A DNA stretch of 64,000 nucleotides. Source: Stutzerimonas stutzeri. GTDB lineage: Bacteria; Pseudomonadota; Gammaproteobacteria; Pseudomonadales; Pseudomonadaceae. Positions 34,913 through 44,384 of this stretch are shown here, piece after piece. A model generated the notes under the pieces. It did no database searches, was not told the origin of the DNA, and was given only the letters and a program-made list of their open reading frames with translations. The translations under genes and the position numbers were made by a program. Every line of letters begins with the position of its first letter. Within the stretch, counting starts at the first letter, position 1. The stretch lies in the NCBI GenBank assembly GCA_002387205.1, contig DGLA01000011.1, forward strand, positions 121,782 to 185,781, written 5' to 3'.

Positions 34913-35966
34913 AGTCATGGTCATCGACGATTCGGCGGTGGTCCGCCAGGTGCTCGCCGGTACCCTGGCCGCCGATCCGGCGATAGAGGTAATCGCCACC
35001 GCACCGGACCCGCTGTTCGCACGGGAAAAGATGAGCCGGCAATGGCCCGATGTGATCGTGCTCGACGTGGAAATGCCGCGCATGGACGGCATCACCTTTC
35101 TCAAGCAACTGATGGCCGAGCGGCCGACTCCGGTGGTGATCTGCTCGACACTGACCGAAAAGGGTGCCGCGACCACCATGCAGGCGCTGGCGGCCGGCGC
35201 GGTAAGCATCATCACCAAGCCGCAGCTGAACCTGCGCCAGTTCCTGCTCGATGCCAGCGACGATCTGATCCATGCGGTCAAGGCCGCCGCGCGCGCCAAC
35301 CTGCGGCGCATCGTAACCCCGCCACCGCCGGCACCGCGGCAGAACGCCGACGCGATCCTGCCCGCCAGCCAGGCGATGGCCCGCACCACCGAAAGCCTGG
35401 TGGCCATCGGCACCTCAACCGGCGGCACCCAGGCGCTGGAATATGTACTCACCGCACTGCCACGGGTCTGCCCGGGCCTGGTGATCGTCCAGCACATGCC
35501 GGAGCGCTTCACCGCCGCCTTCGCTGAGCGGCTGAACAAACTCTGTCAGATCGAAGTGCGCGAAGCCTGCAACGGCGACCGGGTCATGCCCGGACTGGCG
35601 CTGATCGCACCGGGCGGCCGCCATATGCTGATCAAGCGCAGCGGCGCGCAGTATCGGGTGGAGATCGTCGACGGGCCGCCGGTCAGTCGTCACCGCCCTT
35701 CGGTCGACGTCCTGTTCCGTTCGGTCGCGGGTTCGGCCGGTGCCAATGCCGTCGGCATCATCATGACCGGCATGGGTGACGATGGCGCTCGTGGCCTGAA
35801 GGAAATGCGCGAAGCGGGGGCGCACACCTTCGGCCAGAACGAGGCCAGTTGCGTGGTCTATGGCATGCCCAAGGAAGCCTTCAAGCTTGGCGCGGTGGAA
35901 CGGGAAATCCCCTTGCAGCAGATTCCCGCAGCCATCCTGCAGCCAGTTGCTGCACTGCGCGGTTGA
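34899..35966 (+). CDS. cheB: Protein-glutamate methylesterase CheB
   Basis: 355 residues. Receiver about 1-120 with Asp56 in IVLDVEMPRMDG, a proline-rich linker about 138-150, and the methylesterase domain with catalytic Ser173 (GTSTGG), His199 (QHMPERF) and Asp295 (TGMGDDGA). It demethylates receptors when phosphorylated by CheA. Start MKSIKVMVI chosen over a longer frame inside cheD. Last gene of the locus. Confidence 0.95.
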   Translation: MKSIKVMVIDDSAVVRQVLAGTLAADPAIEVIATAPDPLFAREKMSRQWPDVIVLDVEMPRMDGITFLKQLMAERPTPVVICSTLTEKGAATTMQALAAGAVSIITKPQLNLRQFLLDASDDLIHAVKAAARANLRRIVTPPPPAPRQNADAILPASQAMARTTESLVAIGTSTGGTQALEYVLTALPRVCPGLVIVQHMPERFTAAFAERLNKLCQIEVREACNGDRVMPGLALIAPGGRHMLIKRSGAQYRVEIVDGPPVSRHRPSVDVLFRSVAGSAGANAVGIIMTGMGDDGARGLKEMREAGAHTFGQNEASCVVYGMPKEAFKLGAVEREIPLQQIPAAILQPVAALRG

Positions 35967-36064
35967 GCGGACCGGAACCAGATGCGCATGGTGGCCAGGC
36001 TGAAGCGAGCAGAGGTAGACGGCTAACGCGTAGAACAGCGGAGCGCAGACGCCGACCACCAGCC

Positions 36065-36093
36065 TTTCAAGGCGTCGCGACCGCGCGTAGAAT
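36065..36093 (+). promoter_or_regulatory. Possible promoter for ilvD
   Basis: TAGAAT (36088-36093) with TTTCAA 17 bases upstream. The -35 is poor. It lies about 170 bases before the ilvD ATG in the 299-base gap after cheB, where I see no other clear feature and no terminator. Confidence 0.3.
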
Positions 36094-36265
36094 CGGGCCC
36101 ATTCCTCGCCATCACCCACCGGCGGGCCAATGAGCCCAGGCCGCCCGAGCGATACCCCGCCTCGATCCGGCCCCTCCGCACGCACGGTCACCTGCCGTTG
36201 CACGCGGCACAGGTGACGCTCACCATAAGCACTATTCGAACCGCTGATTAGCCGCAGGAACCGTC

Positions 36266-38104
36266 ATGCCCGATTACCGCTCGAAAACCTCCACGCACGG
36301 CCGCAACATGGCCGGTGCCCGCGCGCTGTGGCGTGCCACCGGCATGAAGGACGAAGACTTCAAGAAGCCGATCATCGCCATCGCCAACTCCTTTACCCAG
36401 TTCGTGCCCGGCCACGTGCATCTGAAGGACCTGGGCCAGCTGGTCGCCCGTGAGATCGAAAAGCACGGCGGCGTCGCCAAGGAATTCAACACCATCGCGG
36501 TCGACGACGGCATCGCCATGGGCCACGACGGCATGCTCTATTCGCTGCCGTCGCGCGAGATCATCGCCGACTCGGTGGAGTACATGGTCAACGCGCACTG
36601 CGCCGATGCCATCGTCTGCATCTCCAACTGCGACAAGATCACCCCCGGCATGCTGATGGCCGCGCTGCGCCTGAACATCCCGGTGGTGTTCGTCTCAGGC
36701 GGCCCGATGGAAGCGGGCAAGACCAAGCTGGCCAGCCACGGCCTGGACCTGGTCGACGCCATGGTCATCGCCGCCGATGAAAGCGCCTCCGACGAGAAGG
36801 TCGCCGAATACGAGCGCAGCGCCTGCCCGACCTGTGGCAGCTGCTCCGGCATGTTCACCGCCAACTCCATGAACTGCCTGGCCGAGGCCCTCGGGCTCGC
36901 CCTGCCCGGCAACGGTTCGACCCTGGCCACCCACAGTGATCGCGAGCAGCTGTTCCTGCGCGCCGGTCGCACCGTCGTCGAGCTGTGCCAGCGTTATTAC
37001 GGCGAGGGCGACGAGTCGGTCCTGCCGCGCAACATCGCCAGCCGCCGCGCGTTCGAGAACGCCATGACCCTGGACATCGCCATGGGCGGCTCGACCAACA
37101 CCATCCTGCACCTCCTGGCTGCGGCTCAGGAAGCCGAGGTCGATTTCGACCTGCGCGCCATCGACGCCCTGTCGCGCAAGGTGCCGCAGCTGTGCAAGGT
37201 CGCGCCGAACATCCAGAAGTACCACATGGAAGACGTGCACCGCGCCGGCGGCATCTTCTCCATCCTCGGTGAACTGGCCCGCGGCGGTCTGCTGCACACC
37301 GACGTGCCCACCGTGCACAGCCGCAGCATGGAAGAAGCCATTGCCAAGTGGGACATCACCCAGACTGACGACGAAGCAGTACACACCTTCTTCAAGGCAG
37401 GCCCGGCCGGTATCCCGACCCAGACGGCCTTCAGCCAGTCGACCCGCTGGGACACGCTCGACTTGGACCGCGCCGAAGGCTGCATCCGCAGCGTCGAGCA
37501 CGCCTACTCGCAGGAAGGCGGCCTCGCCGTGCTCTACGGCAACATCGCCCTCGATGGCTGCGTGGTGAAAACCGCGGGCGTGGACGAATCCATCCATGTC
37601 TTCGAAGGCACGGCGAAGATCTTCGAGAGCCAGGACAGCGCCGTGAAGGGCATCCTCAATGACGAGGTGAAGGCCGGCGACATCGTCATCATCCGTTACG
37701 AAGGTCCGAAAGGCGGCCCGGGCATGCAGGAAATGCTCTACCCGACGTCCTACCTGAAGTCCAAGGGCCTGGGCAAGGATTGCGCCCTGCTCACCGATGG
37801 TCGCTTCTCCGGCGGCACCTCGGGCCTGTCCATCGGCCATGCCTCGCCGGAAGCAGCTGCAGGCGGCGCCATTGGCCTGGTGCAGGACGGCGACAAGGTA
37901 CTGATCGACATCCCCAACCGCAGCATCCAGCTGCAGGTCAGCGATGAAGAGCTGTCCCACCGCCGCATCGAGCAGGACAAGAAGGGCTGGAAGCCGGCCG
38001 CCCCGCGTGCGCGCAAGGTGACCACCGCCCTCAAGGCCTACGCCCTGCTCGCCACCAGCGCCGACAAGGGCGCGGTACGCAACAAGGCGATGCTGGACGA
38101 CTGA
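36266..38104 (+). CDS. ilvD: Dihydroxy-acid dehydratase
   Basis: 612 residues, full length. Iron-sulfur ligands are Cys122 (NCDKITPG) and Cys193 in ACPTCGSCSGMF; other blocks are GGSTNTILHLLA and LTDGRFSGGTSG. It dehydrates dihydroxyacids in valine, leucine and isoleucine synthesis. Single-gene unit with a good downstream terminator. Confidence 0.98.
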   Translation: MPDYRSKTSTHGRNMAGARALWRATGMKDEDFKKPIIAIANSFTQFVPGHVHLKDLGQLVAREIEKHGGVAKEFNTIAVDDGIAMGHDGMLYSLPSREIIADSVEYMVNAHCADAIVCISNCDKITPGMLMAALRLNIPVVFVSGGPMEAGKTKLASHGLDLVDAMVIAADESASDEKVAEYERSACPTCGSCSGMFTANSMNCLAEALGLALPGNGSTLATHSDREQLFLRAGRTVVELCQRYYGEGDESVLPRNIASRRAFENAMTLDIAMGGSTNTILHLLAAAQEAEVDFDLRAIDALSRKVPQLCKVAPNIQKYHMEDVHRAGGIFSILGELARGGLLHTDVPTVHSRSMEEAIAKWDITQTDDEAVHTFFKAGPAGIPTQTAFSQSTRWDTLDLDRAEGCIRSVEHAYSQEGGLAVLYGNIALDGCVVKTAGVDESIHVFEGTAKIFESQDSAVKGILNDEVKAGDIVIIRYEGPKGGPGMQEMLYPTSYLKSKGLGKDCALLTDGRFSGGTSGLSIGHASPEAAAGGAIGLVQDGDKVLIDIPNRSIQLQVSDEELSHRRIEQDKKGWKPAAPRARKVTTALKAYALLATSADKGAVRNKAMLDD

Positions 38105-38127
38105 TCGTCAGGATTCATCGCTGCACT

Positions 38128-38154
38128 AAGCCCGACCTTTGCGTCGGGCTTTTT
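38128..38154 (+). terminator. Rho-independent terminator of ilvD
   Basis: AAGCCCGAC and GTCGGGCTT form a perfect 9 bp stem with loop CTTTGC, followed by TTT. It begins 24 bases after the ilvD stop and lies between convergent genes. Confidence 0.88.
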
Positions 38155-38204
38155 CATTACAGCGTCGACGGCTTGTGCCGACCGGCTCCGAGTGCTTCCA
38201 GCGG

Positions 38205-39335
38205 TCAGCCTGCCGAGGGGAGCGGCTGGTCCCACTCCGCCGCCAGAGCCTGCACATGCGCACCAATTGCCAGCGCCGCCGTCAGCCCTGGCGATTCGAT
38301 GCCAAACAGGTTCACCAGCCCCCTGATACCGTGTTGCTGCGGCCCATCGATACGAAAGTCCGCAGCCGACTTACCGGGCCCGCTGATTTTCGGCCGGATG
38401 CCGGTGTAGGCCGGCTGCAAGGCTCCATCCGGCAGGCCTGGCCAGTAGCGCCGGATCGCCGCGTAGAAGACATCGGCGCGCCGCTCGTCCAAGCTGTAGT
38501 CCAGATCTTCGACCCACTCCACATCAGGGCCGAAACGCGCCTGTCCGCCGAGATCCAGCGTCAGATGCACGCCCAGCCCACCGGGTTCGGGCAATGGATA
38601 GACCAGATGGCGGAAAGGCGTCGCGGTTGCCAGGCTGAAATAGCTGCCTTTGGCGAAATAGCGCGGCGGCACCGATTCGGCGGCCAGCCCGGCCGTGTGC
38701 GCGGCGATGGCTGGCGCGGCATGTCCGGCACAGTTGATGACGCTGACGGCAAGCAGCGTCATCGGCGCCTCGCCACCGACGTCGACGCGCAACCCCGCAC
38801 CGGACACCTCCATAGCCGTGACCGGTGCATGCAGCGCCAGCAGCGCACCCGCGGCTTCGGCATCGCCCTGCAGCGCCAGCATCAATGCGTGACTATCGAC
38901 GATCCCGGTGCTGGGCGACAGCAGGCCAGCCACGGCGCTGAGCTGCGGCTCCAGCGTTTTCACCTCGTCGCCATCAAGCCGGCGCAAGTCGTCGACGCCA
39001 TTGGCCAGGGCATGAGCCTGTAGCGCGTCGAGCCCCGCCAATTGGGATTCATCGGTGGCGACGATCAGCTTGCCGCAGCGCCGGTACGGCACGCCGTGGC
39101 TTTCGCAGAACGCGTAGAGCGCATCTCGCCCGGCTACGCACAGCTGTGCTTTCAGCGATCCTTGCGGATAGTAGATGCCGGCATGAATGACCTCGCTGTT
39201 GCGCGAGCTGGTGCCCGTGCCAATGGCCGCTTCGGCTTCCAGTATCAGGACGTCCCGTCCGGCCTGAGCCAGTGCACGCGCGACCGCCAACCCCACCACA
39301 CCGGCACCGATGACCACGCAGTCGACCTGTTCCAT
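38205..39335 (-). CDS. FAD-dependent oxidoreductase, L-2-hydroxyglutarate-oxidase-like
   Basis: 376 residues. Rossmann motif VVIGAGVVGLAVARAL near the N-terminus, followed by GTGTSSRNSEVIHAGIYYP, a block typical of L-2-hydroxyglutarate oxidase/dehydrogenase-type DAO-fold enzymes, and a C-terminal YTGIRPKI and GIESPGLTAALAIG. Probably oxidises a 2-hydroxy acid; substrate not provable from sequence. Start MEQVDCVVIGAG chosen as nearest to the FAD motif. Convergent with ilvD and divergent from the phosphoesterase gene. Confidence 0.88.
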   Translation of the reverse strand: MEQVDCVVIGAGVVGLAVARALAQAGRDVLILEAEAAIGTGTSSRNSEVIHAGIYYPQGSLKAQLCVAGRDALYAFCESHGVPYRRCGKLIVATDESQLAGLDALQAHALANGVDDLRRLDGDEVKTLEPQLSAVAGLLSPSTGIVDSHALMLALQGDAEAAGALLALHAPVTAMEVSGAGLRVDVGGEAPMTLLAVSVINCAGHAAPAIAAHTAGLAAESVPPRYFAKGSYFSLATATPFRHLVYPLPEPGGLGVHLTLDLGGQARFGPDVEWVEDLDYSLDERRADVFYAAIRRYWPGLPDGALQPAYTGIRPKISGPGKSAADFRIDGPQQHGIRGLVNLFGIESPGLTAALAIGAHVQALAAEWDQPLPSAG

Positions 39336-39436
39336 TCCCGTTCTCCTCGTAAGGCGAACGCCAGACTGCCCCAAGATCGAACCACCGCCAAGTCCCGCTT
39401 GCCCAACCCTCAGACAGGTATAAAACGGGAGCCACC

Positions 39437-39892
39437 ATGCGCATCGGCGTCATTTCAGACACTCACGGCCTGCTGCGCCCTGAAGCGCTCAAGGCGCTGG
39501 AAGGCTGCGAGCGCATCATCCACGCCGGTGATATCGGCAAACCCGAGGTGCTGGACAGGCTGCGCGAGCTGGCGCCGCTCGATGTGATCCGGGGCAATGT
39601 CGACAGCGGTGACTGGGCGGCGGCGGTTCCGGAGCACCTCGATCTGCAAGTCGGCGGGCTGCGCATCCATGTCACCCATGACGTCAAGACGATGGTGATC
39701 GACCCGGTCGCCGAGCAGGTCGACGTGGTGATCGCCGGGCATTCGCACCAGCCCAAGATCGAAGAGGTCAACGGCGTGCTCTACCTCAATCCAGGCAGCG
39801 CCGGCCGCCGCCGCTTCACGTTGCCCATCAGCCTGGCCTTGCTGGATATCGAGGACGGCCAGCCGCGCGCGCAGCTGGTGACGCTGGGTTGA
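39437..39892 (+). CDS. YfcE/MJ0936-type metallophosphoesterase
   Basis: 151 residues. Metal ligands are visible: Asp8 and His10 (ISDTHG), Asp32 (AGDIG), Asn54 (RGNVDSG), a His in VTHD and GHSHQP near 110. It is a small cytosolic phosphodiesterase of unknown natural substrate. Only four bases separate its stop from the stop of the convergent YitT gene. Confidence 0.92.
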   Translation: MRIGVISDTHGLLRPEALKALEGCERIIHAGDIGKPEVLDRLRELAPLDVIRGNVDSGDWAAAVPEHLDLQVGGLRIHVTHDVKTMVIDPVAEQVDVVIAGHSHQPKIEEVNGVLYLNPGSAGRRRFTLPISLALLDIEDGQPRAQLVTLG

Positions 39893-39896
39893 TCGC

Positions 39897-40559
39897 TTAG
39901 CTCACGCCCATGTAACGATCACTGCGGTGATTGATCGCCAGCACCAGGTTCAGCGCCACGGCGCCCAGCACCGAGAGCGCAACCTTATCCAGCGGCACGA
40001 TGAACACCGCTGCCAGCACGATCAGCGCATCGATGCCCATCTGGAAGGTCCCGGCGCGCAGGCCGAAGCGCTCCTGCAGGAACAGCGCAAGGATGTTCAC
40101 CCCACCGAGGCTGGCGCGGTGACGAAACAGCATCAGCAGCCCGACGCCCATGGCGAACCCACCGAACAGCGCCGCGTAATAGATGTTCAGCTCGGCAAAG
40201 CGAATCCAGCTTGGCGTCAGCTCGGCCATCAGCGAAACCAGAGCCACCGCGATCACGGTGCGCAGCGTGAAACTCCAGCCCATGCGCCAGATGGCCAGCA
40301 GGTAGAACGGGATATTGAGGGCGAAGAACACCAGCCCGAAGGGCCAGCCGGCAAGGTACTTGAGCAGAAATGCCAGGCCTACCGTGCCGCCGGTCAAGAG
40401 CCCGGCATGGCTATAGAACGCGATACCCAACGCCACCATCGCAGTACCAAGGAGCAACGCAAGGGCATCCTCCCAGAGCGGATGGCGGATGAATATCGGG
40501 GCAATGGTCTCCGCCTGCTCAGCGTCGCATTGCACTGGGCTCGGCTTGTCGTTCTGCAT
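39897..40559 (-). CDS. YitT family membrane protein
   Basis: 220 residues. Five to six membrane segments from about 30 onward, with FYSHAGLLTGGTVGLAFLLKY and RASLGGVNILALFLQ, the repeated YitT/DUF161 pattern. Function of the family is not settled. The start MQNDKPSPVQ is preferred; an in-frame ATG 33 bases upstream is possible. No paired DUF2179 domain is present. Confidence 0.85.
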   Translation of the reverse strand: MQNDKPSPVQCDAEQAETIAPIFIRHPLWEDALALLLGTAMVALGIAFYSHAGLLTGGTVGLAFLLKYLAGWPFGLVFFALNIPFYLLAIWRMGWSFTLRTVIAVALVSLMAELTPSWIRFAELNIYYAALFGGFAMGVGLLMLFRHRASLGGVNILALFLQERFGLRAGTFQMGIDALIVLAAVFIVPLDKVALSVLGAVALNLVLAINHRSDRYMGVS

Positions 40560-40649
40560 GGAAGTGTCTCGTGTGGAGCGGACGGAAAGCATAAGCACTG
40601 ACGCCAAGTCAGGACTTGGCGTCAGTCAAGGAAGCGCAGGGTAGCGGAC

Positions 40650-41165
40650 TTAGCGGCGCTGCCAGGTCTCGAAGCGGTAAGCCGGCGCCTCACCCTCGGC
40701 TGGATGTGCCTTGCTATCGACACGCTGCCATTCGGCTTCGTCATAGGCGGGGAAGAAGGCGTCACCTTCGGGAGCCGCATCGATTCGGGTGAGGTAGAGG
40801 CGCTGAGCCTGCGCCAATGCCTGGGCGTAGAGTTGCGCACCGCCGATCAACATCAGCTCGTCGACGCCCTGCTCGCGCGCCCATTGCTCGGCGCGCACCA
40901 GTGCGGCGTCCAGTGAGGTAAAGGTTTCGGCACCTTCTAGCTGCAGACCCTGCTGACGGCTGACCACCAGGTTCAACCGGCCCGGCAACGGGCGGCCAAG
41001 CGAATCCCAGGTCTTGCGCCCCATGATGATCGGCTTGCCAAGGGTCATGGCCTTGAAGTGCTTGAGGTCGGCCGGCAGATGCCAGGGCATCTTGTTGTCC
41101 AGCCCGATGACGCGGTTGTCCGCCAGGGCCGCGATCATCGCAAGGGGAAGTGAGGTCTGATTCAT
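40650..41165 (-). CDS. folA: Dihydrofolate reductase
   Basis: 171 residues. MIAALADNRVIGLDNKMPWHLPADL contains the active-site region (split: NRVIGLDNKMPWHLPADL), and KPIIMGRKTWDSLGRPLPGR is the NADPH-binding block in two pieces. It reduces dihydrofolate with NADPH. Start MNQTSLPLAMI was chosen; an ATG four codons earlier exists. It is divergent from glpQ. Confidence 0.97.
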   Translation of the reverse strand: MNQTSLPLAMIAALADNRVIGLDNKMPWHLPADLKHFKAMTLGKPIIMGRKTWDSLGRPLPGRLNLVVSRQQGLQLEGAETFTSLDAALVRAEQWAREQGVDELMLIGGAQLYAQALAQAQRLYLTRIDAAPEGDAFFPAYDEAEWQRVDSKAHPAEGEAPAYRFETWQRR

Positions 41166-41254
41166 GGCGGCGAGCATAACAGAGCGTCCCGCAGGCAGTC
41201 AGCGCCGTCAGATACACGTCAACATCACCGAACGGTCATCTCTGCTTTACCAAA

Positions 41255-41272
41255 GCGTCAAGCTGCCGTCAT
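41255..41272 (+). promoter_or_regulatory. Weak Pho-box-like site before glpQ
   Basis: GCGTCAA-GCTG-CCGTCAT fits the 7-4-7 layout of two CTGTCAT repeats (4 of 7 and 6 of 7 matches), 46 bases before the glpQ ATG. glpQ is often in the Pho regulon, and pst genes with Pho boxes lie elsewhere in the window, but this site is marginal. Confidence 0.3.
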
Positions 41273-41318
41273 TGTGAGCGATCAGGCTTACCGCTCCCCT
41301 TCCATGGAGATGCCCAAG

Positions 41319-42443
41319 ATGGCCCGCCACAGCCGCCCTGCCCTGCGCCACCTGTTGACAGCCTGCAGTCTGCTGCTGCCAATCGCCGCATTTGCCGCCA
41401 CGCCCGACGCCTCGGTCGCCGCCAAGAACGGCCGCGACGAGCCCCATCCGCTGGTCATTGCCCACCGCGGCGCCAGTGGCTACGTGCCCGAGCACACCCT
41501 TGCCTCTTACGCGCTGGCCATCCTGCAGGGCGCCGACTATGTCGAACCGGATCTGGTGATGACCCGCGACGGCGAGCTGGTCGCCCGTCACGACAACGAG
41601 CTGGGGTTGACCACCGATGTGTCGCAGCACCCGGAATTCGCCGACCGCAAGCGCACGCAAATGGTCGACGGGGTAGAGCTCACCGGCTGGTTCAGCGAGG
41701 ACTTTACGCTGGCCGAGCTGAAAACCCTGCGCGCCATCGAGCGCATCCCATCGATCCGTCCCGGTAACGCACGGCTCGACGGCAGCCTGGAAATCCCGAC
41801 GCTGCAAGAGATCATCGACCTGGTGAAAACCATGCAGCTGAGCGAGCGCCGCCGCATCGGTCTTTACCCGGAAACCAAGCACCCGACCCACTTCCAACAG
41901 CTCGGCCTGGCGATGGAAAAGCCGCTGGTCAGTACCCTCCATCGCAACGGCTACGCCGGCCGCAGCGCGCCGGTCTACATCCAGTCGTTCGAAGTCGAGA
42001 ACCTGAAAACCCTGAGCCGTATGACCCAGCTGCGCCTGGTGCAGTTGTTCAGCAGCGGTCAGCCCTACGATCAGCAGGTACGCGGCAGCAAACTGACCTA
42101 CGCGCAGATGGCGACCGCAGAAGGCCTTAAAGCCATCTCGCGTTATGCCGCAGGCGTTGGCCCGGAAAAGAGCTACATCATCCCGCGGGACGCCAACGGC
42201 AACCTCGGCCAGCCCACCAGCTTCGTGCCGGACGCCCATGCGGCGGGCCTGAAGGTGCACCCATACACCTTCCGCGCCGAGAACGTGTTCCTTCCGACCA
42301 ACCTGCGCAAAGGCGACTCCCCAGCCGAGCGCGGCGATATCGAAGCTGACATACAGGCCTTCCTCGACGCTGGCATCGACGGGCTGTTCATCGATCAGCC
42401 GGATATCGCGGTGAAGGTGCGCGAGAACAACAACCAAATCTAG
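41319..42443 (+). CDS. glpQ: Periplasmic glycerophosphodiester phosphodiesterase
   Basis: 374 residues. Signal peptide about 1-27 (cleavage near AFA/ATPD). Catalytic motif AHRGASGYVPEHT with His49, metal ligands Glu76 and Asp78, and second His91 in HDNELG. It hydrolyses glycerophosphodiesters to glycerol 3-phosphate and alcohol. The start MARHSRPAL has a GGAG 9 bases upstream; ATGs 15 and 45 bases earlier lack this. Confidence 0.94.
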   Translation: MARHSRPALRHLLTACSLLLPIAAFAATPDASVAAKNGRDEPHPLVIAHRGASGYVPEHTLASYALAILQGADYVEPDLVMTRDGELVARHDNELGLTTDVSQHPEFADRKRTQMVDGVELTGWFSEDFTLAELKTLRAIERIPSIRPGNARLDGSLEIPTLQEIIDLVKTMQLSERRRIGLYPETKHPTHFQQLGLAMEKPLVSTLHRNGYAGRSAPVYIQSFEVENLKTLSRMTQLRLVQLFSSGQPYDQQVRGSKLTYAQMATAEGLKAISRYAAGVGPEKSYIIPRDANGNLGQPTSFVPDAHAAGLKVHPYTFRAENVFLPTNLRKGDSPAERGDIEADIQAFLDAGIDGLFIDQPDIAVKVRENNNQI

Positions 42444-42458
42444 ACTGATGCCAGCAAA

Positions 42459-42476
42459 GGCGGCACGGATGCCGCC
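42459..42476. terminator. Hairpin between convergent glpQ and DUF4282 genes
   Basis: GGCGGCA and TGCCGCC form a perfect 7 bp stem with loop CGGA. On the minus strand it is followed by TTTGC; the plus strand has no T-run. Possibly serves both genes. Confidence 0.45.
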
Positions 42477-42485
42477 CCTGAGAGA

Positions 42486-42731
42486 TCACTGACGGTTGGC
42501 AATCTTCTGCAGGTTTTCGTTGATCTTGAACAGCACGATCAGCAGCTCGCACCAGACCCGGGTTCCAATCAGGCCGAACAGCAGGATGCCGAGGCCAGAC
42601 CAGAAGCCGCCGCCGTATCCGCTGAACATCGTGCCGATGGCGCCGATGACCACGCTGATCAATCCAAGCCAGTAGATGAAGATAATGATCTTCGGCGTCA
42701 GCATGGAGTCGAAGAAAAAGACGTCTTTCAT
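42486..42731 (-). CDS. DUF4282 family small membrane protein
   Basis: 81 residues. MKDVFFFDSMLTPKIIIFIYWL opens with the family's FFDxMLTPKII pattern; two membrane segments at about 15-37 and 43-66. Family function is unknown. The first ATG of the longer frame gives eight extra residues (MHPQKDFA), rejected because the internal ATG matches the family start. Confidence 0.85.
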   Translation of the reverse strand: MKDVFFFDSMLTPKIIIFIYWLGLISVVIGAIGTMFSGYGGGFWSGLGILLFGLIGTRVWCELLIVLFKINENLQKIANRQ

Positions 42732-42942
42732 TGCAAAGTCCTTTTGAGGATGCACAAGGTCGGCGGGGATACGCTGCTGGGCGAATCAACCTATCCTTGG
42801 CGATGTTGATGCGGCGAACCGCGAGACGATCAGATGATCGGGCGCGGATGCTAGCAGACTCGGCTCATTGCGCCGGTGATGCGATGCCCCTTCTGGCCGG
42901 CAACGGTTATCCTCAGGACCGAGCCCCTCTACGAGAAACCGT

Positions 42943-44337
42943 GTGCCCGCCCCTTCTCCCTCCTCACCGAATCCCCTCGAACGCCTCTGGCTGACTGAAG
43001 CCGTGCGCCTGCGTGAAGAACATGCCGGGCCGCTGGACGACGCCGAGGCCAACCGGCAAGCCCGTGCGCAAGGTGGGGCACTGCCAGACCTGATCGAGCA
43101 CCGCGCCCTGTGGCTGGCTCGTCGTGACGGCCTGATCGATGCGCTGAGTCATTGGCGGCAGGGCGCACGGCTGGCCGGGTTCGCACTGACTCTGCTGGCG
43201 ATTTTTACCGGGGCCGGACTGGCGGCAGCGGCGCTGGGAGACGGCGTACGGCCGGTCAATGTGTTCTGGGCACTGGGCAGCCTGCTCGGGCTGAATCTGC
43301 TGACGCTGCTGGGGTGGTTGCTGGGCTTTCTCTTCGCGGGCGACGCTGGCGGTGCATTGGGCCGGTTGTGGCTCTGGCTCAGCGAAAAGCTGGCCCGCGA
43401 CGCCCGCGCCGTGCAGTTGGCACCAGCGTTATTGGCGGTGCTGGAGCAGCGACGCCTCGGGCGCTGGCTCTTGGGGCTCGGCGTGCACGGCTTATGGCTG
43501 GTGGCGATGGGCAGCGCCCTGGTGACGCTGCTCGCGCTGCTCGCCACGCGGCGCTACGGCTTCGTCTGGGAAACCACCATCCTTGGCGAAGGCACATTCG
43601 TAGGTCTGACGCAGGCGCTCGGCATGCTGCCGTCGCTGCTGGGTTTCAGCGTGCCGGACATCGAGCAGATCCGCGCCAGCGGTGATCTGGCCAACGGTGT
43701 AGAAAGCGCCCGTCAAAGCTGGGCGGGCTGGCTGGTTGGCGTGGTGCTGATCTACGGTCTGCTGCCACGCCTGCTGCTGGCATTGCTCTGCCTGTGGCGC
43801 TGGCGTCGTGGACGGGCACAGCTGCGGCTCGATCTGCAATTACCGGCCTACCGGCTGCTGCGTGAGCGCCTTCAGCCGCCTAGCGAGCACCTTGGCATCA
43901 CTGACGCCGCGCCGACACAGTTGCATGCACCAAATGCCGGGGCGCAGCTGGACGGTAGCGAGGGTGCGGTGCTGGTCGGCATCGAGCTGGACCTGAGCCA
44001 ACCGTGGCCGCCAAAGCTGCCAAAGGCCGTCGCTGATGCGGGCGTGCTGGATGACCGCGAGCAGCGCCGGCGATTGCTCGAACAGCTGACCCGCTTTCCA
44101 CCGCAACGCCTGGCCATCGCCTGCGATCCGCGTCGCTCCCCGGATCGCGGCACCCTGGCTTTGATCGGCGAGCTGAGCCGTTGCGCGGCCCAGAGCCGTG
44201 TCTGGTTGCTGCAACCGCCCGCTGGCGAAGCGCTGGACAGCCATCGCCTGCAGGATTGGCATCTGGCGCTGGATGGCCTCGGTTTACCCTATTCGGGCAG
44301 CGCACCCCTGACCTGGCTGGAGAGCGGCGATGGTTAA
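42943..44337 (+). CDS. DUF2868 membrane protein, partner of the GTPase downstream
   Basis: 464 residues, GTG start. A charged N-terminal segment (about 10-75), two membrane segments 78-98 and 106-132, a third 176-201 and a fourth 261-287, then a soluble C-terminal region of about 175 residues (LLRERLQPPSEHL to the end) that looks alpha/beta. The family is named only as DUF2868 and is repeatedly found with DUF3482 GTPases in proteobacteria (from memory). Function unknown; an inner-membrane receptor or scaffold for the GTPase is a reasonable guess. Confidence 0.82.
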   Translation: MPAPSPSSPNPLERLWLTEAVRLREEHAGPLDDAEANRQARAQGGALPDLIEHRALWLARRDGLIDALSHWRQGARLAGFALTLLAIFTGAGLAAAALGDGVRPVNVFWALGSLLGLNLLTLLGWLLGFLFAGDAGGALGRLWLWLSEKLARDARAVQLAPALLAVLEQRRLGRWLLGLGVHGLWLVAMGSALVTLLALLATRRYGFVWETTILGEGTFVGLTQALGMLPSLLGFSVPDIEQIRASGDLANGVESARQSWAGWLVGVVLIYGLLPRLLLALLCLWRWRRGRAQLRLDLQLPAYRLLRERLQPPSEHLGITDAAPTQLHAPNAGAQLDGSEGAVLVGIELDLSQPWPPKLPKAVADAGVLDDREQRRRLLEQLTRFPPQRLAIACDPRRSPDRGTLALIGELSRCAAQSRVWLLQPPAGEALDSHRLQDWHLALDGLGLPYSGSAPLTWLESGDG

Positions 44338-44384
44338 GCACCCGGGCAACAGGCTCCAGACCGTGAGTTGCACGGGAATCATCC

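Noticed and set aside
35415..36203. Minus-strand frame after cheB with a hydrophobic stretch (VVGVCAPLFYALAVYLC)
   Set aside because: Mostly antisense to cheB; the unique part is about 80 codons without a family match or ribosome site. A gene remnant cannot be excluded.
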